A stretch of 64,000 bases of DNA from Zizania palustris (lineage: Eukaryota; Streptophyta; Magnoliopsida; Poales; Poaceae). Below are positions 32,174-43,057 of this stretch, piece after piece; the first letter of the stretch is position 1, and each line of letters begins with the position of its first letter. The position numbers were made by a program, and so were the translations under genes. The notes under the pieces are model-generated. The model did no database searches and was not told the origin of the DNA. It worked only from the letters and a program-made list of their open reading frames with translations. The stretch lies in assembly GCA_019279435.1 (NCBI GenBank), contig JAAALK010000081.1, positions 56,907,318 to 56,971,317 of the forward strand, written 5' to 3'.

Positions 32174-34127
32174 TGTAGAACCGAAAGTAGCGACCAGAGG
32201 GGGGGTGAATGGGCGCCTAAAAATTCTTTCGAATCAATGGCCTGCTCCCAATCCCGAACGCACCTCTAAAGACTAAACATCAAAGAATGAACAGATAGCC
32301 TAAGTCTAAAGGTATCTAGCCTAGAAGCAACTGTTGATAAAACCGAGAAACACAAAAGCAGTGCTACTAGACAGATAGACAGAATACTCAAGTCATGGCT
32401 AGACAGATTTCTCAGTAAAGCAATCTAGGTGCACTATGGGTGAGAAGAGAAGTTACCTGTTCAAATCTGTCTCCTGTTCGAAACTTGGCGAAGCCTGCTT
32501 CATTGGTCGAGGCCTGCTTCGCAGTGTCGAAGCCTGCTTCGATGGGTCGAAGCCTGCTTCAGAGGTCGAGGTCTGCTTCGCTTGATCGAAGTCTGGTTCG
32601 GAGGTGGTAGTCGAAGTCTGTCGAAGGTGTGTTGTCTATCCTAGGTCAAGTGTGAATGAGAGCAAAGTATGATAGAGTCGGAGCCTGCTTCGAAGAGTGT
32701 ACTTCGAAGGTAAGGCTTCAAGCACAGCTTCAAACACACACAGAGTAAAACAGCCTTCGGAAAGAGAAGCGAAGGCTGACACGCGACAGAGAAACCAAAA
32801 CGAAGCCTACACTCTACCTTCGAACAAACACACCAAGGACCTTCGAAGAAGACGGATGCAAACACTGAGCGAAGTCTAATAGAAAGAAAAGCTTCGAAGC
32901 CAACTTTGAAACCTGTCGAAGTATGGACTTCGAAGAGCTTGATTCGGAGTACCTTCGCACAGGCGTTCGAAGTATGAAACGCTGACAGTTCAAAAAGTAC
33001 TTCGAAGATAGCAACTCAGCACAAACTTGAAGCCGAGGTTCAAGCGAAGCCTTCGAAGGTTTCAGATCGAAGCCTGCCTCACGGAGCTGAGGGGCTTTGA
33101 ACAGAGAAGGGGCTTCACCAGAGAGCAGCCAGAAAAGGGACTTTAGTCCTGTCAACTCGATCAAAAAGTTGTGTAGTAAAAGCAAAAGCTGGTACTAGTG
33201 TACTGTTGCTACAATGTAGCAGTACTACTTGCAACAGCAAGAACTAGTACTACTTGCGTGAAGAACACACGCAACAGAAGCACCTTCTCAGGAATAAAAT
33301 CAACCGCACACATCAAACTGAAGCTTCTGGTTCAGAGAAATCAATGCACGCATCCAAACACAAACAGGAAATGGAATCCCATGGGAACAAATAAAATAAA
33401 GAGGATGCAGTAATGAGGCAAAACACCAAATAGATCCTGGCGGCGCACGCATGAACAGGAAAGGAAAGAGAAGGTGCAAGAGACAAAATGACCCAAAGGA
33501 GTAGTATTGATTTCAGCCAAAAGGGTAGTCTAACCCTAGGGATTGGGGTCCTATTTATAGGCTGCCCAATGGCCTAGAATATTCCACCAGCCCCTTAGGG
33601 TTTTTTACAGACGCAGGAATAAAGGAAAAGACTCTACTGCCCTTAGGTATTTTTACAGACACGACTGACTGACTGTGGGCCTAGAGATACAGATGACTTA
33701 TTCGGAAGCTAAGCTTTCGTAGCGACTACGGCTTCTCTTCTGGACAGTCTGATACAGAATCAACGGTTGTCAGTTTTGCGCCGAAACTGACAAAGCCTCC
33801 ACCGTCTTTGCACCAGGTACCCGGATTGGGCCGGCCCGACTCCGCAGCTCTCTCAACCCGACAATCGCTCACCGCCAGTGTACCTGAGTCAATCCTGGTC
33901 AATAGCCCAGTGGGTCTTCTACTGCTTCTGGCCCATGTACCCAGATTGGGCCAGCCCGACTTCGCAGCTCTCTCAGCCCGACCGTCGCTCGCTGCCCGTG
34001 TACCTAAATCACACGCGGGCCATGAAACAACAGATCTCCTTTCTTCTTCTGTCCTCTTTGACTATCGTTGACAATGACTCATCACATCTGGAGCCATGAG
34101 GCCCACGCTATTCAGCATGGCTCCTCA
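32174..34127 (-). repeat. 3' LTR of Sirevirus II
   Basis: 1954 bp, the same length as its partner at 52626-54579; about four differences in the first 100 bases. The minus-strand start is TGAGGAGCC. Repeats of TCGAAGCCTGCTTCG form an array at 32480-33080. The minus-strand TATA box CTATAAATAG is at 33551-33560. The motif array differs in sequence from that of family A. Confidence 0.97.
33551..33560 (-). promoter_or_regulatory. LTR TATA box of Sirevirus II
   Basis: CTATAAATAG on the minus strand; the same site is at about 54003-54012 in the 5' LTR. Confidence 0.7.
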
Positions 34128-34505
34128 ATCTCCCCCTTGATGAGTGCATTGTCAACACTTCAACTCTTCAGCTCTTCAGCACCTGCGAGCAAATGTGGAA
34201 ACACGAAAACAAAGCACAAGAAAACAAGGAAGAAGAAAATAAGGTAAAAATTTAACCCTAATGACCAAAAGCCGAACAACAGCAAGGAGCGGTCATTATG
34301 GTTAACCAAAATATAAAAAGCTCAAAAGTGAGTGCGATTTCAGAACAACAAGGATATCAACAGAGTAAGAAACAAGCGAGAGCGAGACAAAAACTCCCCC
34401 TTAAACTCTGATCCCAAATTTTCTCCCCCTTGTTGACAAGTGAAATCATCGAGCACTCAACAGAGACACAGACTCCCCCTGAAATGCAACTCCCCCTCAA
34501 AATAT
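34067..34505 (-). promoter_or_regulatory. Clustered PPTs and PPT inverted repeat (Sirevirus II)
   Basis: The terminal tract ATCTCCCCCTTGA (34128-34140) abuts the LTR. Further CTCCCCCT tracts lie near 34393, 34424, 34472 and 34490. The inverted repeat GTTGACAATGACTCATCA (34067-34084) and TGATGAGTGCATTGTCAAC (34138-34156) surrounds the LTR edge, as in family A. Confidence 0.87.
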
Positions 34506-35473
34506 GCAATGAATGTAACTGGGGTGCATGAGGAGTGAATAAAGCATGCTTCTCAGATATGATTGACTGCAATTACAACATCTAACAGATACAACAAAAG
34601 ACATACTTTTAACGATACATGGCATGATTAGTGCAACAGATGATATCTAAAGAAAGTCATTAGCACGCATTTTTCAGTTTTTGCAAACAAAAGCATCACC
34701 ACATTTTCCAGTAAACACGCAAGGTAAAGCATGAGATGCAAAAGCTAACTGATATTTACCAAGATAAGCATTGTCCAAATCAAAGTGCTTCAGCAAACTT
34801 GTTATCATTTTAATTTTCAAGCTTTTTCTTTTCTCTTTTTCATTTATGCCAGGGGTTATTTGCGTGTCAAACCTTATGCTGACCGACCAAGTCAAGCCTA
34901 GGCCAGATCTGGACCATCAAAAGCTTAAGACATTGGTCTTGGCATACACTACATTGTCCTAGTTCATACCAAAGTGCTATGGTATGCAGTCCAGAACAAA
35001 AGTAATGCGACAAAGCAAACCCACCTGGATCTTTTCAAGTTATGCATAAAAAGGCATGGAATTTTCATTTTTCTCGATTTTTCATCATTTTTATAGCACA
35101 TTTCCATGATTAAAGCATACAGATGTCCAAGTTGCATATTTGCATCTAAGTCAGGAACTAGCTACAAGGCATGTAACAGATAGCAAGAACATTCAACCTA
35201 CGCATGCTAGTTACCAGAAGCAATGGTGATCATTTTTCAATTTTAAAGCATAAAAGTCATGCATATGACAGATATCAGACTTATCAAGCAAACTGAGACA
35301 AGACATGATCATTGACCAGTAATCAAAAGCATGTACCAGCTAGAATAAGTACAGCAGTTCAATCATATAACAGAAGCAGCTCTAAAGTGTAATATGTGAA
35401 TACGCAAGGTATGAACACACACAAAAAGACTCAAGAAAAGAGTAAAGAAGAAAGAAAACTGACGCAAAATATC
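34506..35473 (-). other. Noncoding 3' region of II with structured block 34849-35028
   Basis: There is no credible gene. The block is homologous to 26764-26937 and 1779-1952. Outer arms are CCAGGGGTTATTTGCGTGTC (34849-34868) and GACAAAGCAAACCCACCTGG (35009-35028). The apical hairpin is a perfect CATACCA/TGGTATG pair (34965-34971, 34980-34986). The flanks are AT-rich and only loosely similar to family A. Confidence 0.72.
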
Positions 35474-37615
35474 CTAGAAAGGATACACAACACCCAAATC
35501 CCCTCGTAAGCGCTCAAATGTAGACTGATCTAGGGGTTTGGTGAAAATATCAGCCAACTGATGATGGGTATCAACATGAACAAGGTCAATGACACCTTTC
35601 TCATATTGATCCCGCAGAAAGTGAAAGCGCACATCAATGTGTTTGGTTTTTGAATGGATACATGGGTTTTTCCCTACACTAATTGCACTAGTGCTATCGC
35701 AAAACAATGGAACTCTGGTAGGAAAGAACAACCCAAAATCTCGCAGAGTGGAAATCATCCAAACCAACTGTGAGCAGCAGCTAGCAGCAGCTACATACTC
35801 AGCCTCAGTGGTCGAAAGAGCAACTCCAGATTGCTTTCAAGAAGACCAAGAGACAAAAGACGAACCGAGAAACTGGCAAGTACCGGAAGTCGACTTGCGA
35901 TCCAACCGGCACCCACCAAAGTCAGCATCCGAAAAGCCAGATAAATCAAGAGATGATGATGCTGAATAGTAAAGACCAAGATCAGGCGCATAAGTAAGGT
36001 ACCTGAAGATGCGCTTGACAGCCTGCCGATGAGACGCGCGTGGTGAAGACTGAAAACGCGCGCAAAGTCCCACGGCGAACTGTATGTCTGGCCTTGTCAC
36101 CGTCAAGTACAGCAGCGAACCGATCATCCCTCGAAACTCTCTCTCGTTGATCTTGACACCGCTCTCGTACTTGTCCAGACCTCCAGATGTGCCCATTGGG
36201 GTCATTTGCGGCTTCAATTCACCACCAAAGTCAAATTTTTTCAACATGTCACGAGTGTACTTACCCTGGTGGATGAAGGTGCCGTCCTTGGTCTGCTTGA
36301 TCTAGAGCCCTAAGGAGTACTTGAGCTCACCCATGAGACTCATCTCAAACTCGCTGTGCATCTGCTCAGAAAACTTGGACACAAGATCATTAGTAGTACC
36401 GCCAAAGATAATATCATCAATGTATATTTGAGCGACTAAGAAATCTAAAGCAACTCTGAGCAAGAAACGAGTCTTATCCACAGAACCCATCACAAAGCCT
36501 TCCCTAACAAAAACTGCTTCAACCGGTCATACCAAGCCCTGGGGGCTTGCTTCAACCCGTATAAAGCCTTTTGCAGCTTAAAAACATGTCGAGGAAACTT
36601 AGGGTTCTCAAACCGGGGGGCTGCCTAACATAAACTTCCTCCTCTATGAACCCGTTCAGAAAAGCACTCTTAACGTCCATTTGAAAAAGCTTAAAACCCT
36701 TCGAAGCGGCAAAAGCTAAGAGAATACGAATGGACTCAAGACGGGCAACACGGGCGAAAGTTTCCTCAAAATCAATACCCTCTTTCTAGCAAAAACCCTG
36801 GGCAACTAGTCGAGCTTTGTTGTGCACCACAACCCCATCTTCACCTTGCTTGTTCTTGAACACCCACTTGGTGCCTATGGGATTGCATCCTGGTGGTGGC
36901 TCAACTAGTGTCCAAACCCGATTGCGGACAAAGTTCTCAAGCTCTTCTTTCATAGCATTGATCCAATTAGAATCAGAAAGAGCATGAGAAATATCTCTAG
37001 GCTCAAAAGATGCAACAAAAGCAGATTCGGAAAACACAGCAAGAGAGTTACCAGACGAACGCAAAGTCCTTTCAGTCAAATCACCGATGATGAGCTCTGA
37101 GGGGTGATCACGCTGAACTGCTCGGGTTCCCTGGTGATCTGAAGTCACCTCACCGGAGTCAGTAGCTGGCACCTCTGGACTTGACTGAGGGGGCTCGATC
37201 TAAGTGGAAGAAGTGATCAGAGGTCCGCCCTCGTCCTCAGTTGAAGTCTCAGAAGGTGTGTGCTCTGCCGGGGGTGTAGAAGGCCCACCCTCATCAGCAG
37301 CTGGAGTATCCTCATCTTCCTCAAAGATGGACTCTCCGAACTCATCATCACCAGAAAGCTCAAAAGAAGGAGGTAAAGAAGGCAAGGACTCGTCAAATGA
37401 AACTTCACAAGTCTCGACAAGCTGCTGGGAGTCGAGGTTCCAAACACGGAAACCTCGAGAATGCAAAGCGTAACCAAGAAAAACACCGTCCCAGCAACGA
37501 GACTCAAATTTGTCCAAATGCCCTCCCTTCTTGAGAACAAAGCACTTGCAGCCAAACGCTCGCAAGTGGCTCACCTTGGGCTGTCTGCCAAACCGCAGTT
37601 CATATGATGTCTTAC
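35474..37615 (-). pseudogene. Pol of Sirevirus II, integrase C-terminus to RNase H, broken
   Basis: Minus-strand copia pol after the III insertion point. It begins with TSYELRFGRQPKVSHLRAFG (integrase C-terminal region), then an acidic Ser/Glu/Pro linker, RT (WINAMKEELENFVRNRVW, GTKWVFKNKQGEDG, YIDD in QIYIDDIIFGG) and RNase H (GFSDADFGG, ADIFTKPLD, ending near VYPF at 35474). The open pieces are 37200-37574, 36786-37172, 36302-36493, 35837-36247 and 35474-35767. Frame changes around 36500-36650 destroy the LYGLKQAPRAWY region. This segment cannot make active enzyme. Confidence 0.92.
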
Positions 37616-37620
37616 CAAGG
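37616..37620. repeat. Target-site duplication CAAGG, left copy (element III)
   Basis: CAAGG lies before the LTR at 37621 and again at 48757-48761. It shows that III sits inside the integrase coding region of II. Confidence 0.96.
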
Positions 37621-39075
37621 TGTAGGATGGATGTACCGACTAGAGGGAGGGTGAATAGGCGGTTTTAAAACTAATTCAATTTTAGCTAAACAATAAGCAA
37701 GGACCTAAGGCAATGGTAGCAAACAGCTAGAACAACTAATGCAACCTAAGATGGCAAGTAGATTACTCTAGAAAAGTTAGCTTGCACAATTTAACTTGCT
37801 CAAAATAAAAAGGGACAAGAGACAACCGAATTTTATCCCGAGGTTCGGAAATTTGCCAATTTCCTACGTCCTCGTTGAGGCGAGTTTCACTTGACCGCTC
37901 TCTTCATCAAGCCTCGGATTTCTCAAATAGAAATTAGCTTGAAGATGAGCCGGCACCGGAAGTGCAACTCTCGGGCCTCGATCACTAGTGGTAGCTCTTC
38001 TCCACTCCGGATAGGCGAGCTCCAACCTTCACAACCTCCCGGGTCTCCTCCACAACCTTCTAGGAGAGATCACCGGTTTCTTCTCCAAGCCGTCTAGGAG
38101 ATGGCAATCTCCAAGAGTAACAAGCTGCAATCAAAGCTAGGAGAAGAGGATCAAGTGCCAAAATGCCAATGCAATGCAATCAACTCAATCACTTGATCAC
38201 CCTTTTTCTTCCCAACCTCACTAGTGCTCAAATTAGTGCTCAATGGTGGGAGAGACTCTCTTGTGCTCAAGTATGCTCAAATGAATGCCAAAGGTCTAGC
38301 AAAGGAGCTGTAGCAAGGGTTTATATAGCCACACACCCAAAAACTAGCCGTTACACGAGTTAGGTGGCTCTCTCTGCGCACTGTCAGTCTGACCGCCTAT
38401 CTTGGGCCGGTCTGACCGACCCCAACTACAACGGCTAGAAAACTAGCCGTTTACTGATGTGACAGGACACCTAGGTCTGACCGGCCATGCTGGCCCGGTC
38501 GGACTGGCCCTACCCAGTCTGACCGGCCATCGGCTCGGTCAGACCGATAAGGTCTCCGTCGGCTCTGTAAACCATCAAAATGCAGTCCTGCGCAATCCCG
38601 GTCGGACCGACCCCCTGGCCGGTCAGACCGCCGAACACCAGCCGGTCTGACCGGACCCATATGGTCGGTCAGACCGCCAGGGTCAGACAACTCCAACAAA
38701 AGCTGCATTTTGTTTTTCAAGGAAATTTGCCAAAATAGTAACTTTTGCAACAATCACACATGATCAAAAGATACTATATGCAATGCAATTTGGCACTTGA
38801 AAATCAACTCATAACCAAGATGCAACCCCTCTTTATAGTACGGCAAAAACACAATTTAAACCTAGCCTAATTGATCGCTCCAAACACCTCGATCAATTTC
38901 TAGATTCCTTCAAACCTTTTGCCGTAGCCTTTAATCTTCCAGATCTTCGGGTTTTTCCATCTTGTGCTCCATTTGCGTGGGACCTACTCATTTCCTTCAC
39001 ACTTAAGAAAAATATTAGTCCACAAACGCACGTTTATCATTAATTACCAAAACTCACATGGGGCCTAGATCTTCA
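37621..39075 (-). repeat. 3' LTR of Sirevirus III
   Basis: 1455 bp, the same length as 47302-48756. By eye about 25 differences (roughly 1.7%) separate the two, most of them transitions in the repeat-motif region. The motif CCGGTCTGACCGG and variants (core CGG...CCG) are repeated at about 38382-38690. TATA on the minus strand, GGCTATATAA, is at 38321-38330. Confidence 0.97.
38321..38330 (-). promoter_or_regulatory. LTR TATA box of Sirevirus III
   Basis: GGCTATATAA on the minus strand, just downstream of the CGG/CCG motif array; repeated at about 48001-48010 in the other LTR. Confidence 0.7.
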
Positions 39076-39466
39076 ATCTCCCCCTTTTTGGTAATTGATG
39101 ACAAACATTTCAGAGATAAAGAAATATGTTAAATAGAAGTATCTACAATTAAGCGCAAAGCTCCCCCTGAAAGAGTGATAGGGTGCAAATATGTGGAGCA
39201 AGATATGAGTTATAATTCCAAACACAATTCAAAAGTCCAATAAAGCAAAGCACATGAGAGTTTTTCATAATAAAAGCAAATAGTTCAGATTAAATTCATC
39301 ACGGCATGGAAAGCAAATAGTGTTCGTCATACAACCAACCATAGATAGATAGATATAAATAGAGCAGACTATTCTAGACTATTTCTTACTAATCTCTCCT
39401 TCTCCCTTAAACTTCTTATCTCTACTGCTTCTCCCCCTTTTGGCATCAAGAACCAAAAAAGAGAGA
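39037..39466 (-). promoter_or_regulatory. PPTs and PPT inverted repeat (Sirevirus III)
   Basis: The terminal tract (ATCTCCCCC, 39076-39084) abuts the LTR; others are near 39162 and 39433. The inverted repeat is TCATTAATTACCAAAA (39037-39052) and TTTTTGGTAATTGATGA (39085-39101). Its sequence is unrelated to that of families A and II but its geometry is the same. No gene lies in 39076-39466. Confidence 0.85.
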
Positions 39467-40870
39467 CTAATCCTGGGAAGGAGGAGGCTGAGAATCATCA
39501 AGGCGACGACGACGGCGCTGGTACTGAAGAGGATATCCTGCTGAGGAAGATGAATCTAGCCGATCAACTCGAGAAGAAAGAGTGTCAATCCTAGAGTTGA
39601 TACGCTCTTGACCACCTTGAAGGTTCATTAGATGGGAGGTGATTGCTTCCTGTCCTAAAGCCATTTGATCCATCCTTGCATTTAACTGAAAAAAGCCAGC
39701 TGTCACTTGTTGAAGCACTGGATCAAAGAACTGAGTGGCATCCATACCAAAATAAGGAGAATGACCAAAACCACCAGATCTAGAGTCTCGTGGAGGAGCA
39801 AAAGAGCTACTAGGAATGTCCTGAGTATGGGGCTGACCTGCACCCACATCAGCTGGATCGGCGGCTGGAGCCAAAGGAGTAGCCGAGAAGCGAGGCCTAT
39901 ACTGAGAGTGAGTAATATCAAGGCGCTCATTCACATTCCCTACTTTGCTCAAAATCAATCTCATGATGAACGGAGCATAGTAGACTCCAAGAGTGAGGCT
40001 TCCCTTTGAGAGTGCCATCTCATATAGCATCAAATGGATGACATCAAACCTCTTTCCAGTCATCACTGCTTCCAGAAAAGTCCAAGCAACACCACGAATG
40101 GCATCATTGTTACCCAGACGAGGTAAAATGGAGTGCTGCAGGATGCGATGTGCCACACTATGCAGGGTCTTCATTCTTGTAACTCCTCCAATCTTGTGAG
40201 CTGCAGAAGGGATGTAGAATTGTGCCATCTCTTCTTCTGACAAGGGGTTATGAGTAAACTCATCATGCAATCTGAGGCCAGAAGAGAACCTTATGTCCCA
40301 AGCACTCTGAATTTCTTGCTTTGTAGCAATGCAGAAAATATCTCCAGTCATCCAAGTAAGAGAGTCACAAGTGGCGGGTATGAACACTGTGGCATAAAAC
40401 TGACGGATAACATCCCAATTGAAAACTTGCTTCAGACTGACTATTTTGTTAATACTAATAGTTCCAAATATATTTCTGAGAGTTGCAACCTCTCCACTTA
40501 GATCCCTCCAAGAAATCCACTTATAAGGAGCCAAAGAACGGTTCTCATAAGAAATGTTGAATACCTCTTTCTGAAATTTGGTGTGAAACCGCTGATCTGA
40601 GGTATCTCTTGGTCTGAGAAATTGGTTGTGATGGCGCAGACGAGCAAAATTCTCTTGATTCCGGACATCCACTTTGAATTCCAAAGATGCAAAAGGATCT
40701 TCACTAGCTGCCGGTGGCTGAGGAGCCAATTCCTCCTCATTCTCAAAGATGTCATCCTCATAGGCAAAGTCCTCATCACTGTCATCTTGAAAGTGCCGGG
40801 ATGATTGGCCACGGTCCTCGACAAATTTTGAGCGACGCTCATTTCCTTGAGAACGACCGGCGCGAGGCAT
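39467..40870 (-). CDS. Additional ORF of Sirevirus III, 467 residues, intact
   Basis: Lies downstream of pol in the same orientation, the position of the env-like gene in some Sireviruses. Residues 1-65 are charged and acidic (DSDEDFAYEDDIFENEEE). A folded-looking region covers about 75-330, with YKWISWRDLSGEVATL, VIRQFYATVFIPA and TWMTGDIFCIATKQEI; this resembles a domain seen in other plant retrotransposon extra ORFs, but I cannot name it with certainty. A Ser/Pro-rich linker is followed by a short coiled coil near 395-440 and a basic QYQRRRRRLDD tail that could be a nuclear signal. There is no signal peptide or membrane segment, which argues against a true envelope. It is intact although pol has frameshifts. 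Function unknown. Confidence 0.85.
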   Translation of the reverse strand: MPRAGRSQGNERRSKFVEDRGQSSRHFQDDSDEDFAYEDDIFENEEELAPQPPAASEDPFASLEFKVDVRNQENFARLRHHNQFLRPRDTSDQRFHTKFQKEVFNISYENRSLAPYKWISWRDLSGEVATLRNIFGTISINKIVSLKQVFNWDVIRQFYATVFIPATCDSLTWMTGDIFCIATKQEIQSAWDIRFSSGLRLHDEFTHNPLSEEEMAQFYIPSAAHKIGGVTRMKTLHSVAHRILQHSILPRLGNNDAIRGVAWTFLEAVMTGKRFDVIHLMLYEMALSKGSLTLGVYYAPFIMRLILSKVGNVNERLDITHSQYRPRFSATPLAPAADPADVGAGQPHTQDIPSSSFAPPRDSRSGGFGHSPYFGMDATQFFDPVLQQVTAGFFQLNARMDQMALGQEAITSHLMNLQGGQERINSRIDTLSSRVDRLDSSSSAGYPLQYQRRRRRLDDSQPPPSQD

Positions 40871-41550
40871 GACTGAATCAAAGATTTAACCAAGATAAGA
40901 TAAAAGATATGATTTGAGACAATCTATGAATTTGCTAGAGGGCAAAAGCATCAATAAGCAATGATGAGCAAAGGAGGTGCAGGAATTGGGAGGCCGGTCT
41001 GACCGAGGCAATTGGGCCGGTCTGACCGCCAGTGCATGGTCGGTTTGACCGCCCATTGTCAACCGGTCCGACCGGCCTAGCAACCCGGGCACAAATCCCC
41101 TTTTGCACAAAATTTCTCTATAATCAAATTTGCCATATCAAATTGCATAGAGGCATGGGAAATAGTACCACAAGGCTAACAATTGAATTTAAAGAAGGAT
41201 TTAGCCTTGGCAAGATGACATGCATGCCCATGAACAAGAACCCTAACCCTAGCCTCCAAGGGGATGAAATCAAGGGATTTAATCAGAGGAGATTCTTACC
41301 AGCAAGGGAAAATGAACTCGAGGTCGGACCGGAGAAGATCCACTGGTTGGACCGGCAAGAAGATCGACGAAACGAAGTTTTGAGGGTTGGGGACAAGAGT
41401 GGAGGAGAGGAGCTCGGTTTGAGAGAAGAGGAATAATAGAGGGGAGAGAAAACTGAATAGAGGGGAAAGTTATATCCCTGCCCGAGCCCCGGTCGGACCG
41501 ACTCAGCAAGGGCGGTCAGACTGGCCAAGTAGACCCAGTCAGACCGACGG
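40871..41550 (-). promoter_or_regulatory. Putative internal promoter and leader intron for the extra ORF of III
   Basis: On the minus strand, in order: symmetric CGG/CCG motifs at 41488-41550, a TATA-like GATATAAC (41469-41476), a CT-rich leader, a donor CTG/GTAAGA at 41300/41299, and an acceptor GATTCAG at 40873 two bases before the ATG. The 427-base putative intron holds four more CGG/CCG motifs (about 40993-41077). The arrangement copies the LTR (motif array, then TATA) and resembles a plant gene 5' end. This is inferred from sequence alone. Confidence 0.5.
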
Positions 41551-42058
41551 TACTAATGCCCAGCAATTAAATTTCAAAGCACAGAGGGAGCAAAAGTGAA
41601 AAATATAGTAAACTAATTTTGAAAAATTTCAGACTTTGCAGAAACCAAGTATAACTCCCAAGGTTTATAAAGCATCAAGTTTTCAAATTTTAAGTTCAAA
41701 AAGAGACCATTTGCGGTCGCGGTTCCCAACACGTCCGAACTCTAGTCCGAACTCTTGTCTGAACTTCAATTTTTAAATATCTTTTGATAGGATGGATAAA
41801 GTTAAAACATTTGAATACGAAAAATGATCATATGATCCAGCTCTACAAGTTTTGTTTTGGGAAAAAGTTTAAAATATGTCTTGAAATGAAATTATGGGAA
41901 AAATCCGATTTAACTCAAAACTAGATACTCCCCCTTAATGTATAGCCTTAGGAACACATATAAGAGCACATGAACTTCAAATATGGTACTATAAGCATAA
42001 AAGCATACACATATGTCACAAGGATAGAAAAATCTAAAACTCACTTATATGCATGATT
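41551..42058 (-). other. Noncoding interval after pol of III
   Basis: AT-rich, with no ORF of note. It contains one internal polypurine-type tract, ACTCCCCCTTA, near 41929. Nothing else is recognisable. Confidence 0.6.
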
Positions 42059-43057
42059 TCAAGCCACATTTGAGAAGTCTATTATATTCAATTCATTCCT
42101 AAGCTTACAAAAGCGGGATTCATCAAGTGGTTTTGTAAAGATATCCGCTAATTGATCTTCGGTTCTTATGTGGCTAATGACAATGTCACCTTTGCCAACA
42201 TGATCTCTTAGAAAGTGATGGCGAATATCAATATGCTTGGTTCTAGAGTGTTGGACGGGATTGTTGGCAATTTTGACAGCGCTATCATTGTCACAAAGAA
42301 GAGGGACATTTGAGAATTCTATTCCATAATCAAGCAAGGTTTGCCTCATCCAAAGTAATTGAGCACAGCAACTACCCACGGAGACATATTCTGCCTCGGC
42401 GGTGGAAAGGGCAACGAAGTTTTGTTTCTTAGAGTCCCAAGAAACAAGAGACCTCCCAAGGAATTGACAACCCCCAGAAGTGCTTTTACGATCAACTTTG
42501 CAACCGGCATAATCCGAATCGGAATAGCCAATTAGCTCAAATTTAGCACCTTTGGGGTACCACAAGCCTATATGGATGGAATGTTTTAAATATCTTAGAA
42601 TTCTCTTGACCGCCATCAAATGACAATCTTTTGGTGCGGCTTGAAATCTAGCACACATGCAAACACTAAACATGATATCGGGCCTAGATGCGGTAAGATA
42701 GAGCAAGCTACCAATCATGGATCTATATAGTTTTTGATCTACCGGTTTACCTCCCTCATTTAGGTCAAGATGTCCGTTGGTCGCCATAGGTGTCTTGATA
42801 GGCTTAGCTTCCATCATTTCGAACCTTTTGAGAAGATCATGGATATACTTCGTTTGGCTCACAAAGGTTCCATTCTTGAGTTGCTTGACTTGAAGTCCAA
42901 GGAAGAAACTCAATTCTCCTATCATGGACATCTCAAATTCCCTAGACATCATATCACCAAAAACCTTGCAAAATTCTTCATTAGTAGAACCGAATATAAT
43001 ATCATCGACATAAATTTGACAAACAAAGAAATCATCATTAATTATTTTTGTAAACAA
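42059..43057 (-). CDS. Pol of III, RT palm to RNase H
   Basis: Open for 332 residues to the natural stop at 42059. It begins inside RT just before the catalytic QIYVDDIIFGS, continues with FFLGLQVKQ and MIGSLLYLTASRPDIMF, and ends in RNase H with GYSDSDYAG, STAEAEY and LADIFTKPLDESRF. It is offset by one base from the preceding segment, a single missing T near 43062. Except for that shift all key residues are present. Confidence 0.93.
   Translation of the reverse strand: MFTKIINDDFFVCQIYVDDIIFGSTNEEFCKVFGDMMSREFEMSMIGELSFFLGLQVKQLKNGTFVSQTKYIHDLLKRFEMMEAKPIKTPMATNGHLDLNEGGKPVDQKLYRSMIGSLLYLTASRPDIMFSVCMCARFQAAPKDCHLMAVKRILRYLKHSIHIGLWYPKGAKFELIGYSDSDYAGCKVDRKSTSGGCQFLGRSLVSWDSKKQNFVALSTAEAEYVSVGSCCAQLLWMRQTLLDYGIEFSNVPLLCDNDSAVKIANNPVQHSRTKHIDIRHHFLRDHVGKGDIVISHIRTEDQLADIFTKPLDESRFCKLRNELNIIDFSNVA

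Noticed and set aside
34674..34962. Small ORFs in the noncoding region of II as an env-like gene
   Set aside because: They are short, AT-rich, on both strands, not conserved in family A, and overlap the structured noncoding block.
38382..38690. Possible CRISPR-like or satellite array
   Set aside because: The CCGGTCTGACCGG units are irregularly spaced, lie inside an LTR duplicated at both ends of element III, and vary in sequence; this is the known Sirevirus motif type, and the genome is eukaryotic.
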